DNA from: Symbiodinium natans | Taxonomy: Eukaryota; Sar; Dinophyceae; Suessiales; Symbiodiniaceae | DNA: 64,000 bases | Assembly: GCA_905221605.1 (NCBI GenBank) | Contig: CAJNDS010002695.1 | Location: 40,001 to 104,000 of the forward strand | Direction: 5' to 3' | Part shown: positions 10,332 through 21,111 of the stretch, piece after piece | Position numbering within the stretch: position 1 is the stretch's first letter | Layout of the letters: the number at the start of each line of letters is the position of its first letter | Position numbers and translations under genes: made by a program | Notes under the pieces: model-generated | Databases searched by the model: none | What the model was told of the DNA's origin: nothing | The model's input: the letters and a program-made list of their open reading frames with translations, nothing else

Positions 10332-10400
10332 GAGCTGTTGAAGCATTTGGCTTCGACCTAGCCATTGATTGGCACATGTGGGCCCCCAGACTTTATCAGA
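10332..10400 (+). CDS. Candidate exon, product unknown
   Basis: After acceptor ATCTCAG the frame reads AVEAFGFDLAIDWHMWAPRL. The 3' end is uncertain. No family recognised. Confidence 0.3.
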
Positions 10401-10465
10401 CTGCGAAGCCCTGAACCCCACACCCCAAAGCAAAGTCCTTCGAGTGTGACAAGCCTCGGGAACAG

Positions 10466-10545
10466 GTCGGGACGCTGGATTGCCCGCCACATCGGCAAGA
10501 AGAACACCCAGAGCTGCTTCAAGCTTCCTCCTCAGATGGCCCTAA
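10466..10545 (+). CDS. Candidate exon, product unknown
   Basis: After acceptor GAACAG the frame reads SGRWIARHIGKKNTQSCFKL and continues into PPQMAL. Basic and Cys-containing; no domain recognised; 3' end uncertain. Confidence 0.3.
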
Positions 10546-11061
10546 AACTTGAAGCATCCTGCCCTACAGCAAACCAGACCACCAGCTCGCTCTCTACCCT
10601 CAGACCCATCTCCAAGAGAAAGGAAACTCAAGGCAGCTCGGGAGCTGTCCTCTTTTGTGGGCCTGTTCGGAATCTCCCCTCGACCTTTGTTCCCTTCTGG
10701 GCAGCTTTGGCCCTGCGGAGGGTTCAGTGCTGGTGAGCAAGAACCGACGGCAAGATTTTGGTATTTACATTGATCCTGCTTGATTTTTTGCATCGGAGCT
10801 TCCTTGTTCAAAGCCATTCGGGCCTTTCGTGAGCTGGATCTATGCCTGTGAGGTTGCTCCCCAAAACGCATACTGGCCCCTAGAGGGCAAACTGGGCGAC
10901 TTGATGGTTTGGCAATGGACGTGTTGTTTTGCACGCATCATAAGACCTGGGTGGTGTTAGGCATGGGTCGGTTGACAAACCCTCCACCCCAAACCCGAAG
11001 CCCTAAACCCTCCAACCCAACCTCAGAACGACAAACTGCATCCGCGCCAAAGACTCCTGAT

Positions 11062-11170
11062 TTGCCCCTAACCCCCCTAAACCCTCTAAACCCCCTAAAC
11101 CCCCCTAAGCCCCAAACCCCCTAACCCCCCAATACCCCCAAAACCCCCCCCAAAACCCCCTAAGCCCTAA
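11062..11170. repeat. CCCTAAA-type interstitial telomere-like tract
   Basis: Degenerate C-strand telomere repeat (CCCCTAAAC variants) ending about 20 bases before the acceptor of the exon at 11193. Confidence 0.85.
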
Positions 11171-11192
11171 CCCGACCTTGTTCTTTTCGCAG

Positions 11193-11257
11193 GCCCCAGG
11201 TCGACGAAGGCGGCAAGTGGGACGCCAAAGCCTGCGTGGCTCGGGAGCCCAGCTCTG
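11193..11257 (+). CDS. Candidate exon flanked by oppositely oriented telomere-like repeats
   Basis: A pyrimidine-rich acceptor (TTGTTCTTTTCGCAG) precedes an open frame reading PQVDEGGKWDAKACVAREPS, and a donor GTTCAG follows at 11258. CCCTAAA-type sequence lies just upstream and TTTAGGG-type just downstream. Product unknown. Confidence 0.5.
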
Positions 11258-11357
11258 GTTCAGGGTTTAGGGTTTAGGGTTTAGGGTTTAGGGTTCAGGG
11301 TTTAGGGTTTAGGGGTTAGGGTTTAGGGTTTAGGGTCTAGGGTTTAGGGGTTAGGGT
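11258..11357. repeat. TTTAGGG-type interstitial telomere-like tract
   Basis: About 14 near-perfect TTTAGGG units starting directly at the donor of the exon ending at 11257. Confidence 0.92.
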
Positions 11358-11775
11358 CCCAAGTTGTTCTGAACCATAGCTCCTTGTGATTGAGGTCAAG
11401 ACCAACATGCAGATGTCGGGGCCTTGAGGACGTATCCTTGCGACCAGGCCACAAACATGGCCGAACCGATGACAAAGGAAAGGCTAATCTTCGTACACCT
11501 GATGCCAACGTAGTCTCAAAAAAGTGCGAAGCTCATGAAGGCCCAGTTTGTGCATGAGTCGTTTCAAGTTTTCCGGTCACCTTGCTCAGGATCAGTGCTC
11601 GGCCGCAACCAGGTGACAAGGTGAAGCTCTCGAAGGCTCATGCCTCATTAAGCTCTGTAGCGATGTACATAGTGTCACTCCAGAACTTAGCCTACCGACT
11701 GCACATGGCTCGGGCTGTCAGCATCCCACGCACAGGCCACACTCTTTTCTGGTGCCTACATGAAATTGCCCGCAG

Positions 11776-11859
11776 GCTTACAAGCAGTTCGATGGAGAGG
11801 ATGGCTGCCTCAAGCCTGGCACAGCCCTGAGCTTCAAGTTGTTTGAGTTCATGCTTGGG
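11776..11859 (+). CDS. Candidate 28-codon exon, product unknown
   Basis: Acceptor CCCGCAG; open frame reading AYKQFDGEDGCLKPGTALSF then KLFEFMLG; donor GTGAAG at 11860. The exact multiple of three and GC3 bias support coding. No family recognised. Confidence 0.45.
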
Positions 11860-12067
11860 GTGAAGGAGGCCGAGTTGTTTTGGTTCCGGAAGCCTAGAGG
11901 CCCAAGCTCAACCCCTGAAACGCAAGATGCGCAGGCCAAGTGGGCACCCTGGTGGAAGATGACCGCTCCGTCCTTGGAGAATTTGCGTTCGATCCTACAC
12001 TGGCATGTCGCATACAATCGCATGTTTGTAGGAGGGGGGGCCTAGACCCCAAGCACCGATCTGCCAG

Positions 12068-12160
12068 GAACCAGTTGCCCCTTCCTGGTGGAGGGCCCCA
12101 ACGGCTGCACCCACTGGTACAACGATGGCGCTATCATTGCCGCCGCCTTACTGGCTGTTT
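12068..12160 (+). CDS. Candidate exon, product unknown
   Basis: Acceptor CTGCCAG; the frame reads TSCPFLVEGPNGCTHWYNDG followed by AIIAAA. Good codon bias; the 3' end lies before a stop at 12170. The Cys pair and aromatic HWYND suggest a structured domain that I do not recognise. Confidence 0.45.
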
Positions 12161-12367
12161 GACGCGGCTCCAGGTGTTATAGTTATAACATGAAGTCGGG
12201 CCTTCAGGTACTCGTAGCAGCCAAGTTGCCAGCCCTGATGAACAACTCGTCATGAGCAGTCTCCGTCGTCGTCGTTGTCAAGAGCTTGTCGCACAACTCT
12301 CGCCTCAGTTTGTCTCTTTGTGCGGCCGAACTCTTGCAGCGCCAGCTAGCCTAAGGTTGTGAACAAG

Positions 12368-12475
12368 GACGACAAGGAGCTTCTGACTCCTCTTGGGGAC
12401 ATGCCGCTGCCTTGCTGTCAGCAGCTGTTTTCGCTTGATTCCGAAATGCCACATGGGCCGGGCCATGGGAATCAT
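12368..12475 (+). CDS. Candidate 36-codon exon, product unknown
   Basis: Open frame from GAC at 12368 to a donor GTAGCG at 12476, reading DDKELLTPLGDMPLPCCQQL and on through FSLDSEMPHGPGHGNH. Phase 0 at both ends. No family recognised. Confidence 0.45.
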
Positions 12476-12629
12476 GTAGCGGCCCCGGAGCCAACAGCAA
12501 AATGCCCCCTCAACCCTCAAAAGAACCAAAGCCCCACGAAAGCCCAATACAGCCCTACAATGGCCTACAAAAACCTACAACAATATCAAAAACAAAAAAT
12601 GTATGTATGTAATATAAAACCTAGAACAA

Positions 12630-12680
12630 TATATATATATATATATATATACATATATATTCATATATATATATATAGAC
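12630..12680. repeat. (TA)n microsatellite
   Basis: Alternating TA with minor ACATAT and TCATAT variants. Similar tracts occur near 14327-14346, 44374-44403, 48047-48062, 50843-50905 and 59144-59186. Confidence 0.9.
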
Positions 12681-12732
12681 ATATACAGCACACTATCAAA
12701 AGCCTGTACCCCGGCATCCTGCCCTTTCCGAG

Positions 12733-12821
12733 GTTCGAAGGGATGGCTCTCCTCCGCTTCCCCGTGCGCCCGGGCCCCAGTGAAGCGGCCAATCTTGTGG
12801 CTGAAAGCCGGCGGAATGCAG
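12733..12821 (+). CDS. Candidate exon, product unknown
   Basis: After CCGAG the frame reads FEGMALLRFPVRPGPSEAAN and ends near AESRRNA with donor GTGGGG at 12822. TTTAGGG-type repeat begins at the donor (12825-12876). Confidence 0.42.
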
Positions 12822-13089
12822 GTGGGGTTTAGGGTTCAGGGTTGAGGGTTTAGGGTTTAGGGTTGTTTAGGGTTTCGGCAAATCTGAAGAAATTCCGAAG
12901 GGGGGGGGGGTTCGTGGTGCACTATATACAAGGCTCCGTAGGCACAGGGGCCAGAATTTAGACAACCTCCCATGCGTTGTGCCCTTTTTCTCCCTTTCTA
13001 TACGATAAGCCGAATCGACCATACCCAGAGTACCAAGATCATCACTAGGCTCCCCGTTTTGGACGTTGTCGGATCCTTCGGGGTTCCAG

Positions 13090-13155
13090 GTGCGAAGGAA
13101 GATCGAGCTTCAAGGTTTGGGATGCTCACGTCCAGAAAGCCATCAGCCACGGCCA
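13090..13155 (+). CDS. Candidate exon, product unknown
   Basis: Acceptor GTTCCAG; the frame reads CEGRSSFKVWDAHVQKAISH, with a stop soon after. The exon end is uncertain. Confidence 0.38.
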
Positions 13156-13250
13156 CTAGGGGCGCTTGAAGCCTGACGAAGACAGGGCCTAAGCCTGCCA
13201 GAGCCCTGAAAACCTAATCCTAAGGTTCCAAAACCCGAAAGCCCTCTGAG

Positions 13251-13330
13251 GCGAGGGCACCTGGTATGCTGAGCTGGAAGTGAGCAAGCTTGGCAAGCTG
13301 GGCCCCCAGACCGAGCAAAGACTTGGGCTG
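13251..13330 (+). CDS. Candidate exon, product unknown
   Basis: CCCGAAAGCCCTCTGAG precedes a frame reading EGTWYAELEVSKLGKLGPQT. CCCTAA-type sequence lies upstream and a TTTTTAGGG stretch downstream. No family recognised. Confidence 0.42.
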
Positions 13331-13894
13331 CCGGGGCCTCATGGGTTCCTTAACCCCTTTGTTTAGAGCAAAAAAAAAAAGGTTTTTAGGGTTTGTAGTT
13401 CCCCTGTAGCCTACAGGTACGTGCCTGCCAGTATGCTTTTTGAGGAAAGCTTAATCGGCACCTTAAGAGAATGTCAAGCAACATCTCCGGGAACGGGGGG
13501 GGGGGGGGGGCGTTCTGCTGCAGCAGCAGCTGCTTCTAGAAACAAAAGAAGGAGATCGCACCTTCAATGTGTGTTAGCACATGCCACAAAGTCTCACTTA
13601 TAGGGCCCAACTACAGTCTGCAAGTCTGCCTCAAGTGACCTGGTCAAGGTCTCAGCCATGCGTCGGATGGGGCCTTCAGCATCCTGGCTGATCCAGGTCT
13701 CTGAACTGGGCATGTCAGGATTTAGGGGGAGGCTGCAGGCCTCGGATTCTTTCTGCCTTTTGTATAGAATGTATGTATATGAATATGCAGTGTATATGAT
13801 GGTGTATGAAGGACCTTTAGGGTCTATTTGGTGAGGTCTCCTCTAGCACCTTCTAGCCTTTTGTTCGACCGACCTTTGAAATTCTACTAAGATT

Positions 13895-14067
13895 CGAGAA
13901 TCTCGGCCTCTGAGGGAAAATTCTAGAATTCTAGAAGTTTCCAAATCCCAAAACTGACAAAATCCAGAACTTCGGCCTTTCAGCAATATTCTCTGGAAAA
14001 TCTAGAATTCCAACAGTCTAGAAATTCTGCCTCTAAAGGAAATTCCGGATTTCTAGAATTTCTAAGA
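13895..14067. repeat. Degenerate palindromic TCTAGAATTCTAGAA repeats
   Basis: Three diverged copies of a roughly 55-base unit containing CGGCCTCTGAGGGAAAATTC followed by TCTAGAATTCTAGAA-type palindromes. No coding frame. Confidence 0.6.
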
Positions 14068-14739
14068 TGCAACGGACCACCACACACACTTACATCTGAT
14101 ATCATATTATAGCATATTATATATCGTCTAAGTTACATGTCGGTGTTTGGTGTTCTGTGTTCCGTATACTCATGTGGGCCCAAAGCAGCTTGAGCTGCTC
14201 TGGCCGCTTTGGACCCATGGGTGTTCGCACTTGTTGCACTTGCACTGACTCGGCATGCAATATAATCAAATAGAACGTAGCTAAAGTGTGTGTATATATG
14301 TATATATCAAGTACAATGTGTACATATCTATATATATATATATATAGACATATGGTGACAGGTGTGTACCAGGATTTAGGGCGACCTTTTTCAGATTGCT
14401 TGGCCGCAAAACAGGTCCAAACTTCGCATGGCAGGGTTAGGGCTTAGAAGGGCTTCTAGGTACGATATAGGGTGTGCCCAGGAAGACAGGCTCTCCGAAA
14501 ATCGTCCGCCTCATGGCCATTGGCGGCAAGAGTGCTGCCTCCTGTCTGTATTTGGGACAACTTCTTCGAATGCGGGTCTTGGGCCACGGCTCCTAGGTTA
14601 TCAGTAGATCCTCAGGTGTGTGGCTGGTTGTTCTTACCATTTTGCTACATCTCAGCAATGAATCGCACGCCTCGATGAGACGATTCTTGATTCTGGTAAG
14701 GATCTAGGTTGCCTAGGGCTGTGCATTTTTTTTGGATTG
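14068..14739. other. No gene recognised
   Basis: AT-rich sequence with TATA microsatellite (14291-14346), then mixed sequence without a supportable exon. Confidence 0.4.
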
Positions 14740-14990
14740 TTGCTGCGCTGCCACTGCCCTGCTTTCTTGGATCGTCACCGCTATGTGAACTGCTTGTGGC
14801 ATCAAGGTCAAGCTGGACCTGGGCGGCTTGCCAGCATCTTTGACAGTCTGCAGATGCAAAGCCGCTGGCGCTCAATGGCCAAAATGCTTCCGACACGTCA
14901 GAGCATCAGCTTTCCGCATTGACACGGCACTGGGCGGGCAGGAGAAGGTGCGCCGCCAAGGAAGAAGAGCAAGAAGAAGTCGGACCGAGT
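14740..14990 (+). CDS. Candidate exon(s), product unknown
   Basis: Frame 14737-14922 reads FLDRHRYVNCLWHQGQAGPG and continues into RLASIFDSLQ. A separate frame near 14945-15005 reads APPRKKSKKKSDRVFGSQ, resembling a nuclear localisation signal. These may be two exons; boundaries are uncertain. Confidence 0.3.
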
Positions 14991-16160
14991 TTTCGGGTCT
15001 CAAGGGCGAGGCTTACGGTTTTCGGGCTTTGCAGTTGCTTTCATATGCTTGAAGTGACGCTCAGAGATTCACTGGGGGCACGTCTCTGCACAGAAAGAAA
15101 CCATAAAGAGACAACATTGCCATTGTCTCGGCATGGCCGCGGAACACCCAATCAATCCCCCCCCCCCTCAGGACCCTACACAGTCTGGTGAGTCAGCCAT
15201 CCTCAGCCGGAAACCTTCATGCCTAAAGCTCAACTTATTTGACTTGGCTCTGAAACTGCATAAGATTACAGACCCCATGGTCACCGCAGGATGAAGAAGG
15301 AGATGGGCAAGAAGAGGCGAAGTTTTACTTTTGTGAGGGGCGGAGAGTTTGGGGGAATCGCATCAGAAGAACACGACTTTAAAATTGTATTTGGCAGATT
15401 CCGAAGGCAATGCCTCGAAGTCGAAATGTACTGACGTACAGCTGTGCAACACCTATTTGGACAAATTTCCTAAGTTTGTGGGCGGCCTTGTGACTCATGA
15501 CCTTCTGATGTCTAGGGAGCATTGTGCGTAAGCTCGTGAGCCACAGAAGAGAAGTCGTGCAATTGCAGCATTAGCTAGAGCCTGTATGCTATTCGCAGCT
15601 GCGCCTCCCCGAAAACATTTGAGCATGACGCTGCGCCTCAACGCCATGCTGCTCGATATGAATACTGCGAGTAGACCCCCGAGATCCCGGGGCACTTTGT
15701 AAGCCCACAGATCTACGTAGACCCAAGACCCTGAGACGGCAACACCAATAGGGCTCATGCTTTCTCGGGTAACGAAACCTCTGCATCTTCTGGCTCAAGG
15801 CCGCATGGCTTGTGGTCTGTGTGGTCATCCATAGACAGTCGCTGCAGCTTGTTTTAGCTGGCTGCCGGCTGCTGCTGGATGAAGTCTGGGCATCTGTTTC
15901 TCTGCATCGCGTGGTGCCTTCGCCACGTCTCTGCCGCGGATGTTGCACGGAAGGCGGTACTCGGCGATGAAGGGGGTCTTGGCGGGTTCAGGGTTTTTGT
16001 TTCGCCTCCCGTACAGGAGGCCTCTCCGAAAAAGTGTCGTGTCGTCCCCGGGTATGCCCTCGCAACCCAATGTCGGACCATGCTAAACTTGCTAAACCAT
16101 GCTAAACTCCCTATAAATCCCCAACATACCCTGGCCCCAAACCCACGCCGCTCTCCGGAG

Positions 16161-16226
16161 GTCGAGAGGCTGCTCGAGGAGCTTGTTCGGCCTGGCGCAG
16201 TGGAGGCCAAGGAAGGCCCGGGCCAG
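16161..16226 (+). CDS. Candidate exon, product unknown
   Basis: After CTCTCCGGAG the frame reads VERLLEELVRPGAVEAKEGP, an amphipathic helix. CCCTATAAATCCCC/CCAAACCC-type sequence lies just before it. Confidence 0.38.
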
Positions 16227-16702
16227 GGAGGGGCCGCCTTAGAATAGTACCCCCAAAAGGGACCGTAATTTAGAGAAGTGACCATGTAAACTGGTGGCAG
16301 TCAGTCTGAGTATGTTGAGGTGTAAACTTTAGGTAGTCTGCCGTCTACCGGCCTGTCCCACAAACCTCGCCGTTTCGATGTTGCATAGTGCGGCCTGGCC
16401 GCTTCTGAGGCCTGGATTTTGCGTCCGTGAAGGAAGACGCTCGGCTGTGTTGTGGCCCTGACGGTTTTTCATGGCCCTCGGATGAAGGTTCTGCCCCGAT
16501 CCAACATGATTCAACAGATTTAACTGCTCCGTCTCTACCCCTCTGAGCCACCCAGCCTTCCCTGAACCCTCTAAAGCCGCAACAACCATCCCAAACCTCC
16601 CCCCCTCTCTGCCCACACAAACACATGCTGAAACCCTATCAAAGTGCCCGATATACACTTCAAACATACTTAGGCCCCTATGCGTCTCTCCGCCTTCCAT
16701 AG

Positions 16703-16793
16703 GAATTGGAAGCTTCCGGCTCCCACGGCTGCTTGGCCATGCTCAACCTCTTCGGGGTGGCGGATGGGCAGGGCGAACTGCGGCTGCCAAAAG
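16703..16793 (+). CDS. Candidate exon, product unknown
   Basis: Acceptor TTCCATAG; open frame reading ELEASGSHGCLAMLNLFGVA then DGQGELRLPK; donor GTGGGC at 16794 followed by G-rich sequence. One of the clearer orphan exons. Confidence 0.5.
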
Positions 16794-16859
16794 GTGGGCG
16801 CCTAAAGGGGCGGGTAGAAGTATAAGGGGGGGGGCATGATGGGGGAGAAGGAGTACGCG

Positions 16860-18052
16860 GGGTATAAGGGGAATACAGGGTCCCTGTAAGGGGTACAAGG
16901 GGTATCTTGGGGTGTAAAAAGTTTCAAGACTTATAGGGAGAAGGATAGACGGGGAAGAGTTTGGGTTGTAAAGATTTCAAGATTTATTGGGAAGTTTTCG
17001 GGTTCAGGGGTATCAGGGCAGCAGGGGCATCGGGAGCATCGGCGGTAGGGTTTGGAGTTTAAAGACTTATAGAGCTAGGGGGCTGAGAGCATTCTGGCTT
17101 TGGCGCGAAGGCTTCGAGCCCACCCTTTGGAGTTCAGGGTCCTAAAAGACTTCAAGTTAAGGGGTTAGAGTCTTGGGGGTGAAAAAGGGCATAGGGGGCA
17201 AGGTCCAGTGGCTCCATGCCCGTTTCCAGGCTTCCCCCGGGACGCAACGGTGGGTCGGAGGCATCTCGCCAAGGCGGTGGCGACGCCGAGGGCCCAGGAG
17301 GATGCGTACTTCCCCCCCTTTCCCTCTTTTCTTTTTGTCTTTTTTTGTTTTTATAACTAGTGCCTACTTGTAGGGCATATATAAGGGCACTAAACAGGAT
17401 GAATTCCCCTAGCAAAGCATAGGGGATGGTTCTTTTTGTTTCTGACCTTTTGAACCTTTCAGGTGTGCTTTGGCTTCTAGACTGCTTTTGTTTGGACCTG
17501 GCTGTTTTGAGAGTTGAGTTGGAGGTACTGCTTGTGGAGCATGATTCAAGTATAGGGACGCCGTTTGAAGTGCCTTCAAAGTGTGCCAAGTCCTCGCAGG
17601 ATCCGTGGTCGTTCACGCTCCTGGGGCTTCTTCTGTCGGTTGGCAGCCCGGAGGCGGCGCGGCCGTTTCGGTTGTCAAGTGGGGCCTGCAAATACCGTAA
17701 GCTAGCTTCCGAAAGAATCCTAAATCCCGGAACCTTAGGATGTTCCCCTTATCTACAAGCAGTCTTGAAGAGGGATTATGGTACCTCTAATCCCTGCCAA
17801 GGATGGACTCTTGGTATAAGGGGGAGCATCCCGACCCGAACCCCTCAAGCCCCGAGGTCGCCGGGCTGCAGTTGGAGGTGGTCGCCGGCCCTCAGGTGGT
17901 GGTGAGGAACCCCGAGGCTCTCCTCGAAGAGCCGGGAAGTGCCGCCAGCTCCCCAAAGGACGGGAAAGAGGCTGACCCTGTGGTCCATTGTGTCCAGGCT
18001 GTAGCCTTAGGCCTACTTATGCGACTACATTATGAGGTAGTACAGAGGATAT
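16860..18052. other. G-rich then mixed sequence upstream of the Sel1-repeat gene
   Basis: 16800-17100 is G-rich (GGGGTATAAGGGG-like). A frame at 17803-18052 (EVAGLQLEVVAGPQVVVRNP) looks coding and may be an upstream exon of the Sel1-repeat gene or part of a mobile element. No family recognised. Confidence 0.35.
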
Positions 18053-19909
18053 ATGGGAGAGGCCTGTGGTCCGGTTGTGGTGAAAGCATGCCAGGCCTTC
18101 GACAGCGTTGGGGCCGCATTCTGGGAGGCCGCAGAGCGCAAGGAGCCGCTGGGCAGCATCGTCTTCGCATCTCTCGTTCGCCGTGGGCTCACGGATGTTC
18201 CGATCTCGTGGACACGGCCACAAGCAGACGCAGAGGACAAGTCATTGCTCCACCGCATCCCAGACCTCCTTGGAGGCAAGCTGGATGCTGTGGCCTCCGA
18301 GCGTGCCTGTAGGGCGCTGAGTACCCTGATTACCCCGGCCAGGGATGCGTCGGCGAACGAAGAGCCCCTGCTGGACAAGGCTGCTCTGACATGGAAAGCG
18401 TGGCGGCACCGCGAGCGACGCTTGCCTAGTGACGAGGATTGGCAACAGACCAAGGAGTACGTTGACCATGTCAAGCATGGAGCCGAGGTGATGCAGCAGC
18501 CTCAGAGCATGCGGGAGCTAGCGGCTCTGCACTTTCAGGGTCATACGGAGGCGAAGCTGGCACAGAACAAGACGCTGGCAGAAAGCTACTGGACCCAAGC
18601 TGCCCGTGAGGGCGATGTGTGGTCAGCTTGGCACGCGGCCCTCAGTTATCTCCGAGATGGCAAGGTCGAAGTGGCGGGCCCTTACCTGGACATGGTAGGC
18701 AACTCCTCCGCTGCGCCCTTGGCCTTCATGGCACTCCACTTCAAGTTCCGGTTCGGTGTCGGGCAGACCAAGGATCCGACTCAGGCGGGGCAGTTTCTGA
18801 AGGCGGCTGCTGACTTCGGCAACTCCAACGCGCAGCTGATCCTGGCACACAGCTATATGGGGTACACGCATGGGAACATGGAGGGTGTGTATCCTCCAGG
18901 CGGGCCCGACAAAGCTGCAGCCCTGGTCTACTACAAAGTTGCTGCTGCAAATGGCCGCCTCGTGCCCAAGCTGAATGCAGGTTTGCTGATTGCCCAAGGT
19001 GCTGACCCTTCCATCCCTGAAAGAGACGTGCAGTGTGCCGTGGCATATCGTGAGCTGGCTGAAGTAGTCCACGCAGCTCATCCCAGCGCACACTTGCTAT
19101 TCGCCCATGCTCGCAGATCCTTCATGCTGGGGGATTTGCTCGGGGCTCGCCTCCGCTTCGCCCTTCTCAGTGACGCTGGGTTTGTGATGGCGCATCTCAA
19201 CTTGGCTTGGCTTTGGGACCAGGAGGCTCGCAAGCAGGCATCCTTCTGGGGATTCTGGGGCCGGTGGAGCGCAAGCCACAGCCCAGTCGTGCCAGCTTCG
19301 CTGGCCGCCCTGTACTATCGGCGTGCTGCAGCCGCGGGGCATGTGCCATCCATGACCGAGGTGTCTGTGCGATTGCTCAAGGAGGCTGACCTCGCCGGGA
19401 TGGCCGGCACTTCAGAGACCGTGGTGGCTCTGCAGGCAGCGGCCTTCCGCTGGACGGCCCTGGCTGCGGAACGCGGCGACGGTCGCGCAATCTTCGATCA
19501 GGCGTACCTGCTGCAGTTCGGTATCGGCACGCGCCAGGACGAGCAGCTGTCGCGAAAGCTCTACGGCAAACTGCTGGGAGGAAGCAGTGGCTGGTCGGCG
19601 AGGGTGGCAGCGCTGAGCTGGATGGGGCTTACTGCAGCCCGCACCTATTTCCTCAAGACATGGGATGGCCTGCGGCCCTTGCTGGGCTCCCTGGGCTCTC
19701 TTGCATCGCTAAGACTCCCGCACTGGGCAACGAGGCAGGTGCAGGGCACCGAGGTCACCGAGGAGGATCGCGCAGCCCACGCGCTCTTTGCGCGAGGAAG
19801 GCGGCTACAGGCTTGCAGCTTGCATGCCGGAGGAAGCTTGGCGGAAGTGCGGCAGGGGTGGGGGCAGTGGATCGGAGGGTCACATGTCATATACTACGAA
19901 AGAGAATAA
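18053..19909 (+). CDS. Sel1-repeat protein, SEL1L/Hrd3-like, intronless
   Basis: 618 residues from ATG 18053, the first Met after an in-frame stop at 18038. Tandem Sel1-type helical repeats run from about residue 160 to 510 with the family pattern A-x-x-Y...AA-x-x-G-x-x-x-A, for example AALVYYKVAAANGRLVPKLN and AALYYRRAAAAGHVPSM. The segment LLSDAGFVMAHLNLAWLWDQ closely resembles the SEL1L/Hrd3 signature around AExGxxxAxxNxAxLL. SEL1L/Hrd3 scaffolds the Hrd1 ubiquitin ligase in ER-associated degradation; applying that role here is inference. No signal peptide or clear C-terminal membrane anchor is visible, so the first exon(s) may be missing or the protein may be soluble. High GC and GC3. One uninterrupted exon in a region of tiny exons could mean retroposition; I found no relict spliced leader. 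AT-rich sequence follows the stop. Confidence 0.7.
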   Translation: MGEACGPVVVKACQAFDSVGAAFWEAAERKEPLGSIVFASLVRRGLTDVPISWTRPQADAEDKSLLHRIPDLLGGKLDAVASERACRALSTLITPARDASANEEPLLDKAALTWKAWRHRERRLPSDEDWQQTKEYVDHVKHGAEVMQQPQSMRELAALHFQGHTEAKLAQNKTLAESYWTQAAREGDVWSAWHAALSYLRDGKVEVAGPYLDMVGNSSAAPLAFMALHFKFRFGVGQTKDPTQAGQFLKAAADFGNSNAQLILAHSYMGYTHGNMEGVYPPGGPDKAAALVYYKVAAANGRLVPKLNAGLLIAQGADPSIPERDVQCAVAYRELAEVVHAAHPSAHLLFAHARRSFMLGDLLGARLRFALLSDAGFVMAHLNLAWLWDQEARKQASFWGFWGRWSASHSPVVPASLAALYYRRAAAAGHVPSMTEVSVRLLKEADLAGMAGTSETVVALQAAAFRWTALAAERGDGRAIFDQAYLLQFGIGTRQDEQLSRKLYGKLLGGSSGWSARVAALSWMGLTAARTYFLKTWDGLRPLLGSLGSLASLRLPHWATRQVQGTEVTEEDRAAHALFARGRRLQACSLHAGGSLAEVRQGWGQWIGGSHVIYYERE

Positions 19910-20593
19910 TTAGTACATAAATGAACATGTGTATACACATATAGTTATTTATTTCTTGATTGATTTATTTCCATAAGTTGACCATGTGTGCATACATTTA
20001 TAGTATGTACTCATTATCACTGCATGTCTGAGTGGACTTTGGGTCAAACAGGCCAATCTTTGATTGCGCCCCAGGGGTCGATAAGATAAGCTGGCGAAGT
20101 GTGCAGCACGAAGCTCGCGAGCTTCAGATAGCAGGCTTCAGAAGTGAATCTCTTGAGCTCACTTCGAAAGTGAAGCCCGCAAGCTTCAGACTTCGGCCTT
20201 CAAGCGACGCTCGTGAGCTTCAGAGATTCAGAAGCTTCACCCGTTTTGCGAACCAACATGGCGTACCCTCCAATCTCTGAAAGCACAGGCGGTGCAGCTT
20301 GTGGGCGAAAGTCGTTTATGGCATTTTGTCAGCCAGCTAGACTCGACTAGGATCGAGTAAGGATTGAGGCGCCGACGCCAATTGTTCTCTTGTCCAATTA
20401 AGCATAGAACAGGATCCAGGATCCCCATCCCGCCTCGAAATCTATTGAAACTTTGTCTGCATGTGTTGCTTTTTGGTGTGGAAGTTCAAGTCAAGGCTAT
20501 GTTGTTTCCGGCCGCCTCATCTTCTGGAGGTGTGCCGTGAATGCCCCGACGTGCCGAGGCTGCACTGGCCCGCGGATTAAATTTTCATAATTG
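19910..20593. other. 3' flank with palindromic GAGCTTCAGA repeats
   Basis: 19910-20000 is AT-rich. 20100-20240 holds several imperfect palindromic units built on GCTCGCGAGCTTCAGA, CCCGCAAGCTTCAGA and GCTCGTGAGCTTCAGA. No exon supported. Confidence 0.5.
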
Positions 20594-21111
20594 TAACGCT
20601 ACGCGACCCGCCTCGGCCCGGCCCAGCGCATCCTCGTGAGCATGGTGATTCCGCAGCGCCCAAGTCGCTGGACCCCAAGCAATAAGGGTTGGGTTTAGGG
20701 TTTAGGGTTTAGGGTTCCGGGTTTATGATTTATGGTTTGGGGTTTAGGGTTGAGGGTTAGTTTAGGATTGAGGGCTTAGGGCTCAAGGTTCACGCTTTGG
20801 GCTTTAGGGTTTTTTGGGGTTTAGGGTTCGGCTTGGAGTGATCGTGGGGTTGAGCCAGGCCCCTCAGAAAAAAGGTTTTGAATTTTGAGCAGTTGGGGGG
20901 GGGGGAGGGGGGGGGGGTAGGCGGGGGCAGGGTTGGGGAGGGAAGGGGGGGAAAGGGTGGGGGCCTTCAACTGCCTCTGGTCCTGGCGAACCGTCCGCTT
21001 GCGGACCCCGGTTTCCCAGGGGGGTACCCATTTGAGGCAAAACAAGAGGATTTGGAGGGGGGTGCCTGTTCTGAAAACTTATACACCTCCGGTCCGAGGC
21101 CTCGGCGGATT
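20594..21111. repeat. Dispersed repeat module, copy 1
   Basis: 20594-20864 is highly similar to 40335-40582 (starts TAACGCTACGCGACCCGCCT, ends GTTGAGCCAGGCCCCT). A G-rich stretch follows (20896-20960), then 21061-21111 matches 41057-41106 (GGTGCCTGTTCTG ... ATACACCTCCGG). TTTAGGG-type repeats (20690-20830) are part of the module. The outer inverted repeats seen around copy 2 are absent. Confidence 0.85.

Noticed and set aside
15495-15758. Minus-strand frame with hydrophobic stretches
   Set aside because: No domain, no codon-bias advantage, and opposite to all other genes.
15781-15805. Relict dinoflagellate spliced leader (TGGCTCAAG near 15791)
   Set aside because: Only nine bases match the leader 3' end, which can occur by chance in 64 kb, and no retroposed gene follows directly.
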